Position numbers and translations under genes: made by a program. Below, in pieces: positions 21,739 to 29,519 of a DNA stretch of 45,311 nucleotides. The stretch lies in the IMG/VR virus record IMGVR_UViG_3300048837_000230, positions 1 to 45,311 of that record; one strand, given 5' to 3'. How positions within the stretch are numbered: the stretch's first letter is position 1; each line of letters opens with the position of its first letter. The DNA comes from a virus. The notes beneath the pieces are model-generated. The model saw nothing but the letters and a program-made list of their open reading frames with translations. It was not told the DNA's origin and did not search any database.

Positions 21739-21987
21739 TTACGGTTTACGATCCGATGGTGTCAATTCTCCCGTTGTGCGCCGCCAAAACGGGCTCGATT
21801 TGGCGAGCCTATCTGTTTCCGTCTCTGGCCTATTGATCTCTCGATCAATAAACTCGGCCATTGCTTTGTGCGAGTATGACCAAATAAAGTAAAGGTCACC
21901 TTTTCGCACAGCATATAATGTTTGACCAACTTTAACGTCAGTCCCGCGCACATGCCGCGCTTTTGTCGCTTTGTATTTGATAATCAT
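21739..21987 (-). CDS. Hypothetical protein
   Basis: The 82-residue product has a beta-rich N-terminal half (M-I-I-K-Y-K-A-T-K-A, V-G-Q-T-L-Y-A-V-R-K-G-D-L-Y-F-I-W) that suggests a small barrel, then a basic tail (F-W-R-R-T-T-G). GAAAGGGAC precedes the ATG. A terminator follows. Function unknown. Confidence 0.55.
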   Translation of the reverse strand: MIIKYKATKARHVRGTDVKVGQTLYAVRKGDLYFIWSYSHKAMAEFIDREINRPETETDRLAKSSPFWRRTTGELTPSDRKP

Positions 21988-22012
21988 GTCAAGTCCCTTT
22001 CATTGAATGATC

Positions 22013-22040
22013 GCCGCGCCACCGTCATTGATGGCGCGGC
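22013..22040 (-). terminator. Hairpin after gene 22045-22533
   Basis: GCCGCGCC and GGCGCGGC pair around a 12-base loop just beyond the gene stop on the minus strand. No T-tract follows. Confidence 0.5.
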
Positions 22041-22044
22041 TTTG

Positions 22045-22533
22045 TCAAACGGTCAAATCCAGTTCATTGGCCAATTCTTCCTTAGCCTTTGCCGCTTCAA
22101 TCGCGGCATCAAGCGCGGCCTGAACAATCGGCCGAAGCTTCGCCTCATTCTTGGCGAAAATGGCGTCAAGCTCGGCCGCGCCTTTGTCGGGCATTTCCGC
22201 CATTGCTTTCCGGCGTTCTTTCGGCAACAGGCCAAGAACGTGCTTTCGTGCAAAGTTCGTAAAATCATCCGCCTTTGGCGCGCGGGCGTTGCGGCGCATG
22301 ACTTCACCGGCCAAAAGTCCGGCCAGCGTCCTTTCGGCAATCGCCTTCGACTCATTCCGCCATTCGACTTCCGAGTTGAAATCGTCGCGCTTCGCGCTTG
22401 CGTGGCTGTCCATCAAAATGTTGCGCAGTCCGATATACAAAATCCGGTCTCGCGATGTTTCGTGCGACAGCATTTGTTCGATCTGTTCCGGCGTAATGTC
22501 AAACGCCAGTGCCTTTCCAATATCAACTTGCAT
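22045..22533 (-). CDS. Hypothetical early protein
   Basis: The 162-residue product is unrecognised. It begins M-Q-V-D-I-G-K-A-L-A-F-D-I-T-P-E-Q-I and is helical throughout, with a central G-L-L-A-G-E-V-M-R-R-N-A-R and an acidic/alanine-rich C-terminus. AAAGGAGACTACAA before ATG 22533 gives a near-ideal ribosome site shared with the next gene upstream. It is expressed among the first leftward genes. Confidence 0.6.
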   Translation of the reverse strand: MQVDIGKALAFDITPEQIEQMLSHETSRDRILYIGLRNILMDSHASAKRDDFNSEVEWRNESKAIAERTLAGLLAGEVMRRNARAPKADDFTNFARKHVLGLLPKERRKAMAEMPDKGAAELDAIFAKNEAKLRPIVQAALDAAIEAAKAKEELANELDLTV

Positions 22534-22569
22534 TTGTAGTCTCCTTTGATGGAACATAATTGTCCCGAT

Positions 22570-22595
22570 GACCGGCACAAAGTGCCATGCCGGTC
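22570..22595 (-). terminator. Hairpin after gene 22606-22794
   Basis: GACCGGCA and TGCCGGTC form an 8-bp stem with a 10-base loop in the gap between two early genes. No T-tract. Confidence 0.45.
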
Positions 22596-22605
22596 GCTGT
22601 GGCAA

Positions 22606-22794
22606 TTAGGCTTTGTGCAATTCCCGCGATACTCTGTTAAGCATATTTTCAATGCCGTTGGCTTCTTTGTTGAGTCTGCTCCAGGTGTCAGACCCTGGCA
22701 CGGTCATGTGATCCGCATATGTCCGCAGCGTATCGCGCAGGTCGCAGGCGCGGTCAAACAAAGTCCGCCATTCGGGCGTGTTAACAAAGTCCAT
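22606..22794 (-). CDS. Hypothetical early protein
   Basis: The 62-residue product M-D-F-V-N-T-P-E-W-R-T-L-F-D-R-A-C-D is helical, with two predicted amphipathic helices. The start follows AAAAGGAGACTACA, nearly the same leader as the next gene. Function unknown; size and position are typical of early host-takeover proteins. Confidence 0.55.
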   Translation of the reverse strand: MDFVNTPEWRTLFDRACDLRDTLRTYADHMTVPGSDTWSRLNKEANGIENMLNRVSRELHKA

Positions 22795-22851
22795 TGTAGT
22801 CTCCTTTTGCGCCATGACTCATCAGCCACGGGATAGGCGCGTTACCGTGAG

Positions 22852-22865
22852 ACGCCCGAAGGCGT
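22852..22865 (-). terminator. UUCG-capped hairpin after the first leftward gene
   Basis: ACGCC and GGCGT flank a TTCG tetraloop on the minus strand, a very stable small stem. It is not followed by a T-tract. Confidence 0.4.
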
Positions 22866-22869
22866 TTCG

Positions 22870-23067
22870 TCAATAATATCCGAGAAAATGGTATAACACA
22901 ACCTGTTTTCCCGTTAATCCTGCATCCAGCATTTCTGTGCAATGTTCCATGTTTTCAATGTTCATCATTGGAATCCCGTTATCATGGATATGTAGAGCTA
23001 CGTCAAAGCCGCAATCTCGGCCTTTAAACGCGCGCGCTATGCGGCGAGCCTTAAGCGTCTGTCTCAT
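22870..23067 (-). CDS. Hypothetical protein, first leftward early gene
   Basis: The 65-residue product begins M-R-Q-T-L-K-A-R-R-I-A-R-A-F-K-G with a basic helix and ends V-V-L-Y-H-F-L-G-Y-Y. AAAGGGAG sets the start at 23067. It is the first gene after the divergent control region and so probably among the earliest expressed. Function unknown. Confidence 0.55.
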   Translation of the reverse strand: MRQTLKARRIARAFKGRDCGFDVALHIHDNGIPMMNIENMEHCTEMLDAGLTGKQVVLYHFLGYY

Positions 23068-23086
23068 TTGTTGTACTCCCTTTCGA

Positions 23087-23116
23087 TCTACACACAATGC
23101 ACCCGGATTGTGTCAA
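23087..23116 (-). promoter_or_regulatory. Candidate leftward early promoter
   Basis: A perfect TTGACA (23116-23111, minus strand) lies 18 bases from TGTAGA (23092-23087). The -10 box is a poor match, but the position, directly before the first early gene, fits. Confidence 0.5.
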
Positions 23117-23139
23117 CATCGTGGCAGACCTGCGCAGCA

Positions 23140-23325
23140 TTATTGCTTTGTCGAGCCCGTTGCGGACCATCCACCCGCCCCTGGGTGCGCGTTGCCGTCC
23201 ACCTCCGGCCGCCCATCCATGCCCGCAACCTGGCGACCCCACCCCCCTCCTCCACCCACGCGCCTACCCACCCCCGCCGAGACCGCCACCCCCACACCCA
23301 CCCACCACCACCTTCCCACATTTAT
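23140..23325. other. Strand-biased C-rich/G-rich segment
   Basis: About 185 bases in which the plus strand is dominated by C runs (CCACCCACCC, CCCACCCCC, CCCCCCTCC). The minus strand has many GGG runs with short spacers, for example GGGTGGGTGTGGGGG, which could form G-quadruplexes. Open frames here encode only Pro/His/Arg or Gly low-complexity and were rejected. Confidence 0.7.
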
Positions 23326-23351
23326 ATGAAATTTTACAATATGTATCAAAC

Positions 23352-23387
23352 ACTCAAAACAAAAATCCTAACTCAAAACAAAAATCC
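23352..23387. repeat. 17-bp tandem direct repeat
   Basis: ACTCAAAACAAAAATCC occurs twice with a 19-base period, just upstream of palindrome copy 4. An A-rich direct repeat here could be an UP-element or protein-binding site. Confidence 0.7.
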
Positions 23388-23396
23388 CGTCACTCG

Positions 23397-23430
23397 GATA
23401 TGTACGCGGGCACGGTGCCCGGATATGGCC
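23397..23430. repeat. Dispersed palindrome, copy 4
   Basis: GATATGTACGCGGGCA is followed by CGGTGCCC and then GGATATGGC, resembling copy 1 in its right arm. It ends three bases before the TTGACG box of the rightward promoter. One frame reads D-M-Y-A-G-T-V-P-G-Y-G. Confidence 0.82.
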
Positions 23431-23432
23431 GC

Positions 23433-23461
23433 TTGACGCGCGGGCAAAGGTGTGGTATGGG
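23433..23461 (+). promoter_or_regulatory. Candidate rightward late promoter
   Basis: TTGACG (23433-23438), 17 bases, TATGGG (23456-23461). It lies directly behind palindrome copy 4 and before the first rightward gene. The -10 box is a moderate match, consistent with activated transcription. Confidence 0.5.
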
Positions 23462-23486
23462 AGTGGAAGATGAACGGAACTGCGCA

Positions 23487-23702
23487 ATGACCGAGCCGAA
23501 GCTGACACCGCAGAGCGAACTTATCCTGAAGAAACTCCGAGCGGAAGAGGCCCAAGGTCGGTTCACGCATGACGAACGACTGAGGATTATGAAAGCGTTG
23601 CAATTCTTCGAAAGCTTCGGTGTCTTCGCAAACTTCGTTATCAAGGTCGCAAGCCTTCTGACCGCCATCGGCATCGTCGCCTCGTTCTGGGTGAAAAGAT
23701 GA
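23487..23702 (+). CDS. Small tail-anchored membrane protein
   Basis: The 71-residue product has a charged N-terminal half (P-Q-S-E-L-I-L-K-K-L-R-A-E-E) and a C-terminal transmembrane segment (V-A-S-L-L-T-A-I-G-I-V-A-S-F-W). ATG 23487 was chosen over 23457 because the latter lies within the -10 box of the promoter. Its stop overlaps the next ATG. Role unknown; a lysis or membrane function is possible. Confidence 0.55.
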   Translation: MTEPKLTPQSELILKKLRAEEAQGRFTHDERLRIMKALQFFESFGVFANFVIKVASLLTAIGIVASFWVKR

Positions 23703-23830
23703 AAGGCTTGACGTACCACGCGCTGACCCTCGCGGTCGCACTTATCATAGTCCTCGTTTGGACGCTGTACGTTAACCCGGACTGTCTACCGGAGTCTCCG
23801 GCCCAGGCGGTCCTTCCGATGTTGGAGTAA
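23699..23830 (+). CDS. 43-residue single-span membrane protein
   Basis: The frame M-K-G-L-T-Y-H-A-L-T-L-A-V-A-L-I-I-V-L-V has one N-terminal transmembrane segment, then a short Pro-rich tail with one Cys. It overlaps the previous stop by 4 bases (ATGA) and precedes the tailspike by 3 bases. Function unknown. Confidence 0.6.
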   Translation: MKGLTYHALTLAVALIIVLVWTLYVNPDCLPESPAQAVLPMLE

Positions 23831-23833
23831 GGT

Positions 23834-26086
23834 ATGGTAACAATCGTTACACGCGCCGGGAAAGGCGAACGCCTCACCCACAATGAGGTCGATGCGAACT
23901 TTACGAACTTGCAGGAAGCAATCGAGGCAACCACGCCCGAGGCCTTTGGCGCAGCCGGAGATGGCACGACGGACGACACCGAGGCGGTCAATAGCGCGCT
24001 CGCTGCCCTTCGTGCCGCTGGCGATAGCGAAACCGATACTTATGGTAAGTCGGTGTCCCTGGACGGGAAGCGTTACAAAGTCACTGGCCCGCTCAACATG
24101 ACGAATTTGCGGAGTGGGTACGGATCGCGGTTCGGTGACGGCGCAATAGTGTCTGACGCGACTTCGGGCATCGTCCTCGACATGACGGACACATATCGGT
24201 CCCTGGTGCAGAACCTCACAATCAGCACCTACGGCACGAATGACTATACGGACACTGGCCCTGCTGTTGGCATTCTGCAACAGCGTCCGTCCAATGGCCG
24301 CGTGTCCGGCAACAACTGGTTCAACAACGTGAACGTCGTCGGCGTGTTCGATTATGCGGCGCTGATGAACTATGCCTCGGAAGCCTGCGAATATACCGGG
24401 CTGTTCCTGCAAAACCGCAAGCGCAGCGAGGATGCGGCGGCGCTGTGGATTCAGCGCACATCGGACAATGTGAACTCATCCGGCGTTGAAATCGCTTCAT
24501 CGTTTACAACCAATGCCACCGGGGCAGAGTCCAATATTCGCGCCCTGTTCACAAGCCTCGTTGCAAATCGCAGCTATTCGACTGACTGGACAATCACGGC
24601 AATCAGCAAGGCCAACCCTGCGGTATTCACCTATTCGGTGGGATCGGCTGGCATTGCGCCAGAAGTCGGTGATGTCGTCGTGATTGCAAAAGTTACCGAA
24701 ACCGGCACTGCAACCGTGACATGGGCTTCGGTAATCAAGGATTACGTTTTTACGATTGCCGCAGTGACGCCAGCCACGGCCATCACTGGCACATTCACGC
24801 TTACAGGCGTTGATACGTCTGCCGTTACCACCGACTATACCGCGAGCTCGGCAACTGTTTTCTATCGCACAGGCCCCGGCATCCGCCTTGTTCACCGTGA
24901 CCGTCTGCAGATCGAGCATTTCTATGTCGCCACCTATGGCTCGCATGGTGTCGAAATCGCCTTTGGCGGTAATCCGTATCGGTTCCTGAAACTCCACGGC
25001 CACGTTGAAGGCGGGGCGCTGCAGGCGTGGGCCAAGTTCGTCTGCGGGCCTTCCGGCGACCGCATCCTGCAAGTCTACGACCTTGATGTGTTGGAGCACG
25101 CCTCGCACATCAATGAGGACTTCTTCACGACCAACGCCACGACCGGGCGTGTTGAACTTTATCGGCCAAAGATTGTCATTGAAAGCATCCGTGCCGACAA
25201 TGGCCCCGGTGAGCCGACCGTAACGCTGCGCGGCAATATTTTTGATGACCCGTCAAAGTTCTATCTCTATGACGCAGACATCGTGATTGGTGACTCCGGC
25301 TACATGAACCCCGTCGCAGACTTTGGGCATTTCTCAGGCCGTATTCACTACCTTGATACGGACGAGGTTGTCGTCGTCCCGCGCCGCGTTCATGTCGAGG
25401 CTTCGACACTCAAGTACTACGACGACTTCGACCAGTGGAGCCTTGCCCCGTACTGGAATACCCGCCTTGGCACTGACGGTTCGTGCGCTGCTGCACTTAC
25501 AAGTACCTCATCGCGCGGCGGGCGTCTGCTCATTGCATCCGGTGCTGACGCGGCGGGGACTTTCGCGGCGAACGGTGTTCAGGTCCATGGCAGGGCCATC
25601 CATCGGGCCGAGGCCGGGCCTATTGATGTCGAGTTTGGCTGTCGGCCAGTTTCGAACACCGCAAACATGGCTTACTTCGTAGGACTTACAGACGAAGACC
25701 AGGCCCTTGAAATGCCTGCGGTGCTGGACACTCTCGATGTTATGATCGCGACCGCTTCTAACTTCGTCGGGTTTTTGTTCGATACTGCCGCCGATGCCCC
25801 GCAAGAGTTCTGGCACGCTGTTTCAAAGAAATCTACCGGGACAGAGCAAAAGCTGAACCTGAACCTCGCACCGACACTGTTCGTAGCCGCTCAGACCACT
25901 CGAATGCGTATCATTGTCAATGACGATGGTGATGCTGACTTTTACATGGACGGCGTACTTGTTGCGTCCTTTACCAACGCGGTGGCTACAACTGAAACGC
26001 TTTGCCCCATCGTTGCGGTGTTCTCTCGCGCGGCAACGTCAAGGAAGTTCTCTGTTGACCATTTCCAAATCTTTGGGTGGAAGTAA
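23834..26086 (+). CDS. Tailspike, beta-helix with pectate-lyase-like fold
   Basis: The 750-residue protein has a short virion-anchor N-terminus (V-T-I-V-T-R-A-G-K-G-E-R-L-T-H-N-E-V-D-A-N-F), then T-P-E-A-F-G-A-A-G-D-G-T-T-D-D-T (about 36-51), the signature that opens pectate-lyase-like beta-helix tailspikes. A module at about 252-342 (I-T-A-I-S-K-A-N-P-A-V) resembles an FCCH-type domain also present in tail tube protein B. A C-terminal region of about 200 residues looks like a lectin/LamG-type jelly roll ending F-Q-I-F-G-W-K. It likely binds and degrades host surface polysaccharide. The enzymatic residues were not identified. Confidence 0.85.
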   Translation: MVTIVTRAGKGERLTHNEVDANFTNLQEAIEATTPEAFGAAGDGTTDDTEAVNSALAALRAAGDSETDTYGKSVSLDGKRYKVTGPLNMTNLRSGYGSRFGDGAIVSDATSGIVLDMTDTYRSLVQNLTISTYGTNDYTDTGPAVGILQQRPSNGRVSGNNWFNNVNVVGVFDYAALMNYASEACEYTGLFLQNRKRSEDAAALWIQRTSDNVNSSGVEIASSFTTNATGAESNIRALFTSLVANRSYSTDWTITAISKANPAVFTYSVGSAGIAPEVGDVVVIAKVTETGTATVTWASVIKDYVFTIAAVTPATAITGTFTLTGVDTSAVTTDYTASSATVFYRTGPGIRLVHRDRLQIEHFYVATYGSHGVEIAFGGNPYRFLKLHGHVEGGALQAWAKFVCGPSGDRILQVYDLDVLEHASHINEDFFTTNATTGRVELYRPKIVIESIRADNGPGEPTVTLRGNIFDDPSKFYLYDADIVIGDSGYMNPVADFGHFSGRIHYLDTDEVVVVPRRVHVEASTLKYYDDFDQWSLAPYWNTRLGTDGSCAAALTSTSSRGGRLLIASGADAAGTFAANGVQVHGRAIHRAEAGPIDVEFGCRPVSNTANMAYFVGLTDEDQALEMPAVLDTLDVMIATASNFVGFLFDTAADAPQEFWHAVSKKSTGTEQKLNLNLAPTLFVAAQTTRMRIIVNDDGDADFYMDGVLVASFTNAVATTETLCPIVAVFSRAATSRKFSVDHFQIFGWK

Positions 26087-26259
26087 TGCCGCAACCGACC
26101 TCATACACCACTTGCGCCTATTGGAATGATGGCTACGCCGAGGGCGACTCGGATTGTTACGGTGCCATCGAGGACCTTTACCGCCCGCGTGTAAACAAAG
26201 ACGCCTTCTGGCGTGCCGTTCGCGCGCGGGAGATGCGGGATAGAGATTATCGTAACTGA
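26086..26259 (+). CDS. Hypothetical small protein
   Basis: The 57-residue product M-P-Q-P-T-S-Y-T-T-C-A-Y-W-N-D-G-Y-A-E-G is aromatic-rich in its first part and Arg-rich at its end. Its ATG overlaps the tailspike stop (TAATG). Function unknown; possibly a spike-associated or chaperone protein. Confidence 0.55.
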   Translation: MPQPTSYTTCAYWNDGYAEGDSDCYGAIEDLYRPRVNKDAFWRAVRAREMRDRDYRN

Positions 26260-26273
26260 AAGGAATAAAGTAA

Positions 26274-26585
26274 ATGGCAACCACAACTGTCACGTTTGGC
26301 CGTATCGCAAAAGACTTTCCTGCGCTCATCGCGTCGAGTATGGTCAGTGAAACAATCACCCCGACTTCGTCTAATCAACAGACCACTGCGGTGGCCCCAA
26401 CAGACGCACTCAAAAACGGTGACATAGTCGCCAACGTGGCAACCGACGTACAGGTTTACGTAGCCTTCGGTACTAACCCCAATGCGTTGACCGGGACAGG
26501 TACGCGGAAAATGCTTCCTGCCGGTAGTGATGTTTACTTTGTCGTAAATGGGGGTGACGAGTGTGCCGTCACACTGGCACCATAA
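26274..26585 (+). CDS. Small beta-rich virion protein
   Basis: The 103-residue product is Thr/Val/Ala-rich with short strands (D-I-V-A-N-V-A-T-D-V-Q-V-Y-V-A-F-G) and one late strand (S-D-V-Y-F-V-V-N-G-G-D-E). Proteins like this are frequent small structural parts in podophages. CTGAAAGGAATAAAG is the ribosome site. Its stop overlaps the next start. Exact role is inferred. Confidence 0.55.
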   Translation: MATTTVTFGRIAKDFPALIASSMVSETITPTSSNQQTTAVAPTDALKNGDIVANVATDVQVYVAFGTNPNALTGTGTRKMLPAGSDVYFVVNGGDECAVTLAP

Positions 26586-27280
26586 TGTTGCGGCGCATAG
26601 GCGAGTTATTTGGTCGGAGTGGGCGGGCTAACTTTACCCCACAATGGTTTCCCTACACCGGCGCGTCGATGCATCTCGATTTCGTCAACCGGCGCTATTA
26701 CTGGAATGGCGCCAGCCGCGGCGAAGGCGATTTCTCGGCTTTCTCGGGCGGCAGCTTCGGCACCGGCGACGCCAAGGGGTTCATCCCCGCCGTTGATGCC
26801 TCGCACAATGTCAAGATCGCATGGGCTGATCTCGGTATCTCGGCGCCATTCTGCATGGTCAGCGTTTCCCGGCCCACGTCCATCGGGGCGAACATGCACG
26901 TTCTCCGGATATGGACGAGTGAAAGCGACTATCTCAACCATTATATCCCAGCAGCAGGTACTGCCAGGTCGCTAGTGCATTTTGGAGGGGTTCGCCAGGC
27001 AGATTTGGTTGGCCCTACGTTGTCCGCCAACACTGTTTATTCCTGGGCATCAAACATCGAGACAAACTCAATCCTCGCCAGCGTCAACGGCGCCAACGCC
27101 GGGACCGCCGATACCGCCGCCACCCTTCCCGCCATCACCGAACTTGTCGTCGGCCACAATGGTACCAACGCGGTGCCGTTCCTCGGTTCGATCCGGCACC
27201 TCATGCTGTTCACCGGCTCGCGTAACCAGACCGCGCTCAACGCTTTGACCACCGCGGTTCATGCCGCTTATGGAGGATGA
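26585..27280 (+). CDS. Tail protein with LamG/lectin-like fold
   Basis: The 231-residue product contains S-M-H-L-D-F-V-N-R-R-Y-Y-W-N-G near its start, a motif that opens concanavalin/LamG-like domains of phage structural proteins, and L-G-S-I-R-H-L-M-L-F-T at the end of the fold. It follows the tailspike, so host-glycan binding is plausible. TAATG overlap with the previous gene sets the start at 26585. Confidence 0.68.
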   Translation: MLRRIGELFGRSGRANFTPQWFPYTGASMHLDFVNRRYYWNGASRGEGDFSAFSGGSFGTGDAKGFIPAVDASHNVKIAWADLGISAPFCMVSVSRPTSIGANMHVLRIWTSESDYLNHYIPAAGTARSLVHFGGVRQADLVGPTLSANTVYSWASNIETNSILASVNGANAGTADTAATLPAITELVVGHNGTNAVPFLGSIRHLMLFTGSRNQTALNALTTAVHAAYGG

Positions 27281-27286
27281 TTCACG

Positions 27287-27415
27287 ATGGCGATGTCTCC
27301 CCGACCATTCCCGCTCGTGCAGGGGTCTGCGCCTTGCGTCAAAACACGTTGTCGGGGGAACCGGCAGTATTGCGATATGTACGCGGGCATTATTCCCCCA
27401 TACATACCCGGTTGA
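27287..27415 (+). CDS. Possible 42-residue ORF containing palindrome copy 5
   Basis: ATG 27287 follows GGAGGATGATTCAC and opens a frame of 42 residues (M-A-M-S-P-R-P-F-P-L...), whose end C-D-M-Y-A-G-I-I-P-P-Y-I-P-G is encoded by the palindrome. The sequence before is basic and Cys-rich. It may be untranslated leader; the ribosome site and the palindrome frame are the only support. Confidence 0.3.
   Translation: MAMSPRPFPLVQGSAPCVKTRCRGNRQYCDMYAGIIPPYIPG
27374..27408. repeat. Dispersed palindrome, copy 5
   Basis: GATATGTACGCGGGCA is followed by TTATTCCC and CCATACATACC. It lies between the lectin-like tail gene and the small terminase gene, and ends three bases before a TTGACT box. Confidence 0.85.
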
Positions 27416-27440
27416 CTTTCCCGGCAATCTGTTGTAAGTA
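27412..27440 (+). promoter_or_regulatory. Weak candidate promoter before the terminase genes
   Basis: TTGACT (27412-27417), 17 bases, TAAGTA (27435-27440). The -10 match is poor and would put the start of transcription almost on the terminase ATG. It is listed because palindrome copy 4 shows the same palindrome-TTGAC arrangement. Confidence 0.3.
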
Positions 27441-27446
27441 AAAAGC

Positions 27447-28031
27447 ATGGAACTCGGATTAGAAATTCTTAAAACGCACGGCAGGGTCGAACAGGATCTT
27501 GACCCTGTTGTAGTCCGCCCGCTTGAAGCGACCGACCTCGCCAAGCTTTCAACTGAACGTGGGGTGCAAAAGCCCAAGCAATTGTCGAGTCTGTCGCGAT
27601 TGTCCGAGCGCCACCGGACCTTGGCCCGGCTCCTTGCTTGTGGCAAGTCAGCGGGAGAGATCTCCGCTATCACCGGCTACACTGAGTCACGCATTTCCAT
27701 CCTCCAGTCCGATCCGGCGATGAAAAACCTGATCCGGCATTATGCCGAAGAGGTTGACATCGTTTTTACTCAAACAAATGAAAAGTTGGCCCAGGTCGCA
27801 TCGACGGCACTCGACATCATTCAGGATCGACTTGAAGACGACGAGACTGTGGATAAGATGTCTGTCGCACAGTTACTTGAGGTCGTCAAGACCGCAGCCG
27901 ATCGTTCGGGCAACGGCCCCTCGACGACGCAGCAGGTCAACGTCACCGTCGGGATCGCCGATCGGCTCGAGGCCGCGCGCAAGCGCATGCTCCAGTCCAA
28001 GCTGATTGAAGCCAAAGCGGTCGAGGTCTAA
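27447..28031 (+). CDS. Terminase small subunit
   Basis: The 194-residue product has a helix-turn-helix-like stretch (G-K-S-A-G-E-I-S-A-I-T-G-Y-T-E-S-R-I-S-I-L at about 67-87), then a long helical region. It lies directly upstream of the large terminase, with the large-subunit GTG one base after its stop. Small terminases recognise the packaging start on the DNA. The ribosome site is weak. Confidence 0.8.
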   Translation: MELGLEILKTHGRVEQDLDPVVVRPLEATDLAKLSTERGVQKPKQLSSLSRLSERHRTLARLLACGKSAGEISAITGYTESRISILQSDPAMKNLIRHYAEEVDIVFTQTNEKLAQVASTALDIIQDRLEDDETVDKMSVAQLLEVVKTAADRSGNGPSTTQQVNVTVGIADRLEAARKRMLQSKLIEAKAVEV

Positions 28032-29519
28032 GTGGACATCATTGAAGAGTTGGCCCCATTCTCTAGTGACCCCCTTGGGTTCGTATTGTTTTCGTTTCCT
28101 TGGGGGGAACCAGGTGAACTCGAACATGAAGATGGGCCAGAGCAGTGGCAGGCTGATCTTCTCGCAGATCTCGGTAACGGTCTGATCGACTTCGCCACTG
28201 CTGTCCACCTCGCGACTACTTCGGGTCACGGTGTCGGCAAGTCTGCGCTCGTATCATGGTTGATCTTGTGGGCCATGTCCACTTTCGAGGATACCATCGG
28301 TGTCGTCACTGCCAACACTGAAACACAGTTGAAGACAAAAACGTGGGCGCAGTTGGCGAAGTGGTTCCGCCTCTTCATCGGCAAGGAAATGTTCGAGATG
28401 ACAGCTACCAAGTTGTACTCGAAAGACCCGGCGCATGAAAACACTTGGCGACTCGATATGGTCCCTTGGTCCGAACGGAATACCGAGGCTTTCGCGGGTC
28501 TGCATAACAAGGGCAAGCGCATTCTTCTCGTGTTTGACGAGGCTTCGGCTATCCCCGATCTCATTTGGGAAGTTTCTGAGGGCGCTTTGACCGATGCCAG
28601 TACCCAAATCATCTGGGCCGTGTTTGGAAATCCTACGCGCAACAAGGGGCGCTTTCGTGAGTGCTTTAAGGGAGGTCGGTTCGAGCATCGCTGGATCAGT
28701 CGCGCTGTTGACTCACGCGAAGTCACCCTGACCAACAAGACACAAATTGCTAAGTGGATCACCGATTACGGCGAAGACTCCGACTTCGTCCGTGTTCGTG
28801 TGCGCGGAGTCTTCCCCCGTGTTGACGCTGAAAGCTTCATTTCGTTTGAGGTCGCGACAGAGGCAGCAAAACGTCCGCCGACTCCGTCTCAAGACCCCAT
28901 CATCCTCGGCGTCGATGTCGGTCGTTTCGGTGACGACCCCTCTGTCATTTATGCTCGTCGTGGCAGGGACGCAGTTTCCATCCCGCCTGAAGTCCTCTTC
29001 GGCGCCGACACTATGCACACCGCTGCGCGCGTGGCCGCCGCTGCCCTTCGCTGGAATGCCATCGCAGTAATGGTTGACTCGGGCGGTGTCGGCGGAGGCG
29101 TCGTTGATCGCCTGCGAATGCTTCGCATCCCCGTCTTTGCGGTTGACTTTGGCTCTCGCCCTGACAATGATGACCCCAATGACGGAACCAAGTACGCCAA
29201 CAAGCGTGCTGAGATTTGGGGGCGACTGAAAAATTGGCTAGTCACTGGTTCGATCCCTGACCGCATCCAGGGCCTCGACATCACCCTTGTCGATGAGTTG
29301 ACTTCTCCGACCTACACCTTAAACAAGCAAGAGCAAATCCAACTTGAAGGCAAAAGTGAGATGCGTAAGCGCGGAGTCAAGTCCACGAACCTCGCCGACG
29401 CGCTTGCCACCACCTTCGCTTACTATGTTTTTCAACCATCAGAAGCGGAACGTGAAGAACTTCCTCCCCAATACACCCCGGACTACAATCCGTATGCGCA
29501 GGAGGCGCTACTCACATGA
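28032..29519 (+). CDS. Terminase large subunit
   Basis: The 495-residue packaging motor has Walker A S-G-H-G-V-G-K-S at 64-71, Walker B R-I-L-L-V-F-D-E at 163-170 (with the catalytic Glu), and the RNase H-like nuclease start G-V-D-V-G-R-F-G-D-D at 293-302. It pumps DNA into the procapsid and cuts it. The start is GTG at 28032. A small conserved gene overlaps its stop. Confidence 0.93.
   Translation: MDIIEELAPFSSDPLGFVLFSFPWGEPGELEHEDGPEQWQADLLADLGNGLIDFATAVHLATTSGHGVGKSALVSWLILWAMSTFEDTIGVVTANTETQLKTKTWAQLAKWFRLFIGKEMFEMTATKLYSKDPAHENTWRLDMVPWSERNTEAFAGLHNKGKRILLVFDEASAIPDLIWEVSEGALTDASTQIIWAVFGNPTRNKGRFRECFKGGRFEHRWISRAVDSREVTLTNKTQIAKWITDYGEDSDFVRVRVRGVFPRVDAESFISFEVATEAAKRPPTPSQDPIILGVDVGRFGDDPSVIYARRGRDAVSIPPEVLFGADTMHTAARVAAAALRWNAIAVMVDSGGVGGGVVDRLRMLRIPVFAVDFGSRPDNDDPNDGTKYANKRAEIWGRLKNWLVTGSIPDRIQGLDITLVDELTSPTYTLNKQEQIQLEGKSEMRKRGVKSTNLADALATTFAYYVFQPSEAEREELPPQYTPDYNPYAQEALLT

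Larger units (their letters stand above)
23068..23486. other. Divergent control region between early and late arms
   Basis: No gene was accepted here. The region contains a leftward promoter (23087-23116), a C-rich/G-rich stretch (about 23140-23325), a 17-bp direct repeat (23352-23387), palindrome copy 4 (23397-23430) and a rightward TTGACG-17-TATGGG promoter (23433-23461). All transcription to the left is early-type and to the right late-type. Confidence 0.6.

Noticed and set aside
21325-21879. 184-codon plus-strand frame across the iteron region
   Set aside because: It runs through repeats and a terminator, has no ribosome site, odd composition, and overlaps the better-supported minus-strand gene 21739-21987.
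23097-23350. Pro/His-rich and Gly-rich frames in the C-rich region
   Set aside because: Low-complexity products in all frames, no ribosome site; treated as non-coding.
23397-23430. Palindromes as rho-independent terminators
   Set aside because: Stems are strong, but none is followed by a T-tract and one lies within a gene; kept as repeats of unknown role.
27298-27357. CCCCGAC/GTCGGGG stem after the lectin-like tail gene
   Set aside because: The loop is about 46 bases and there is no T-tract; too weak to call a terminator.
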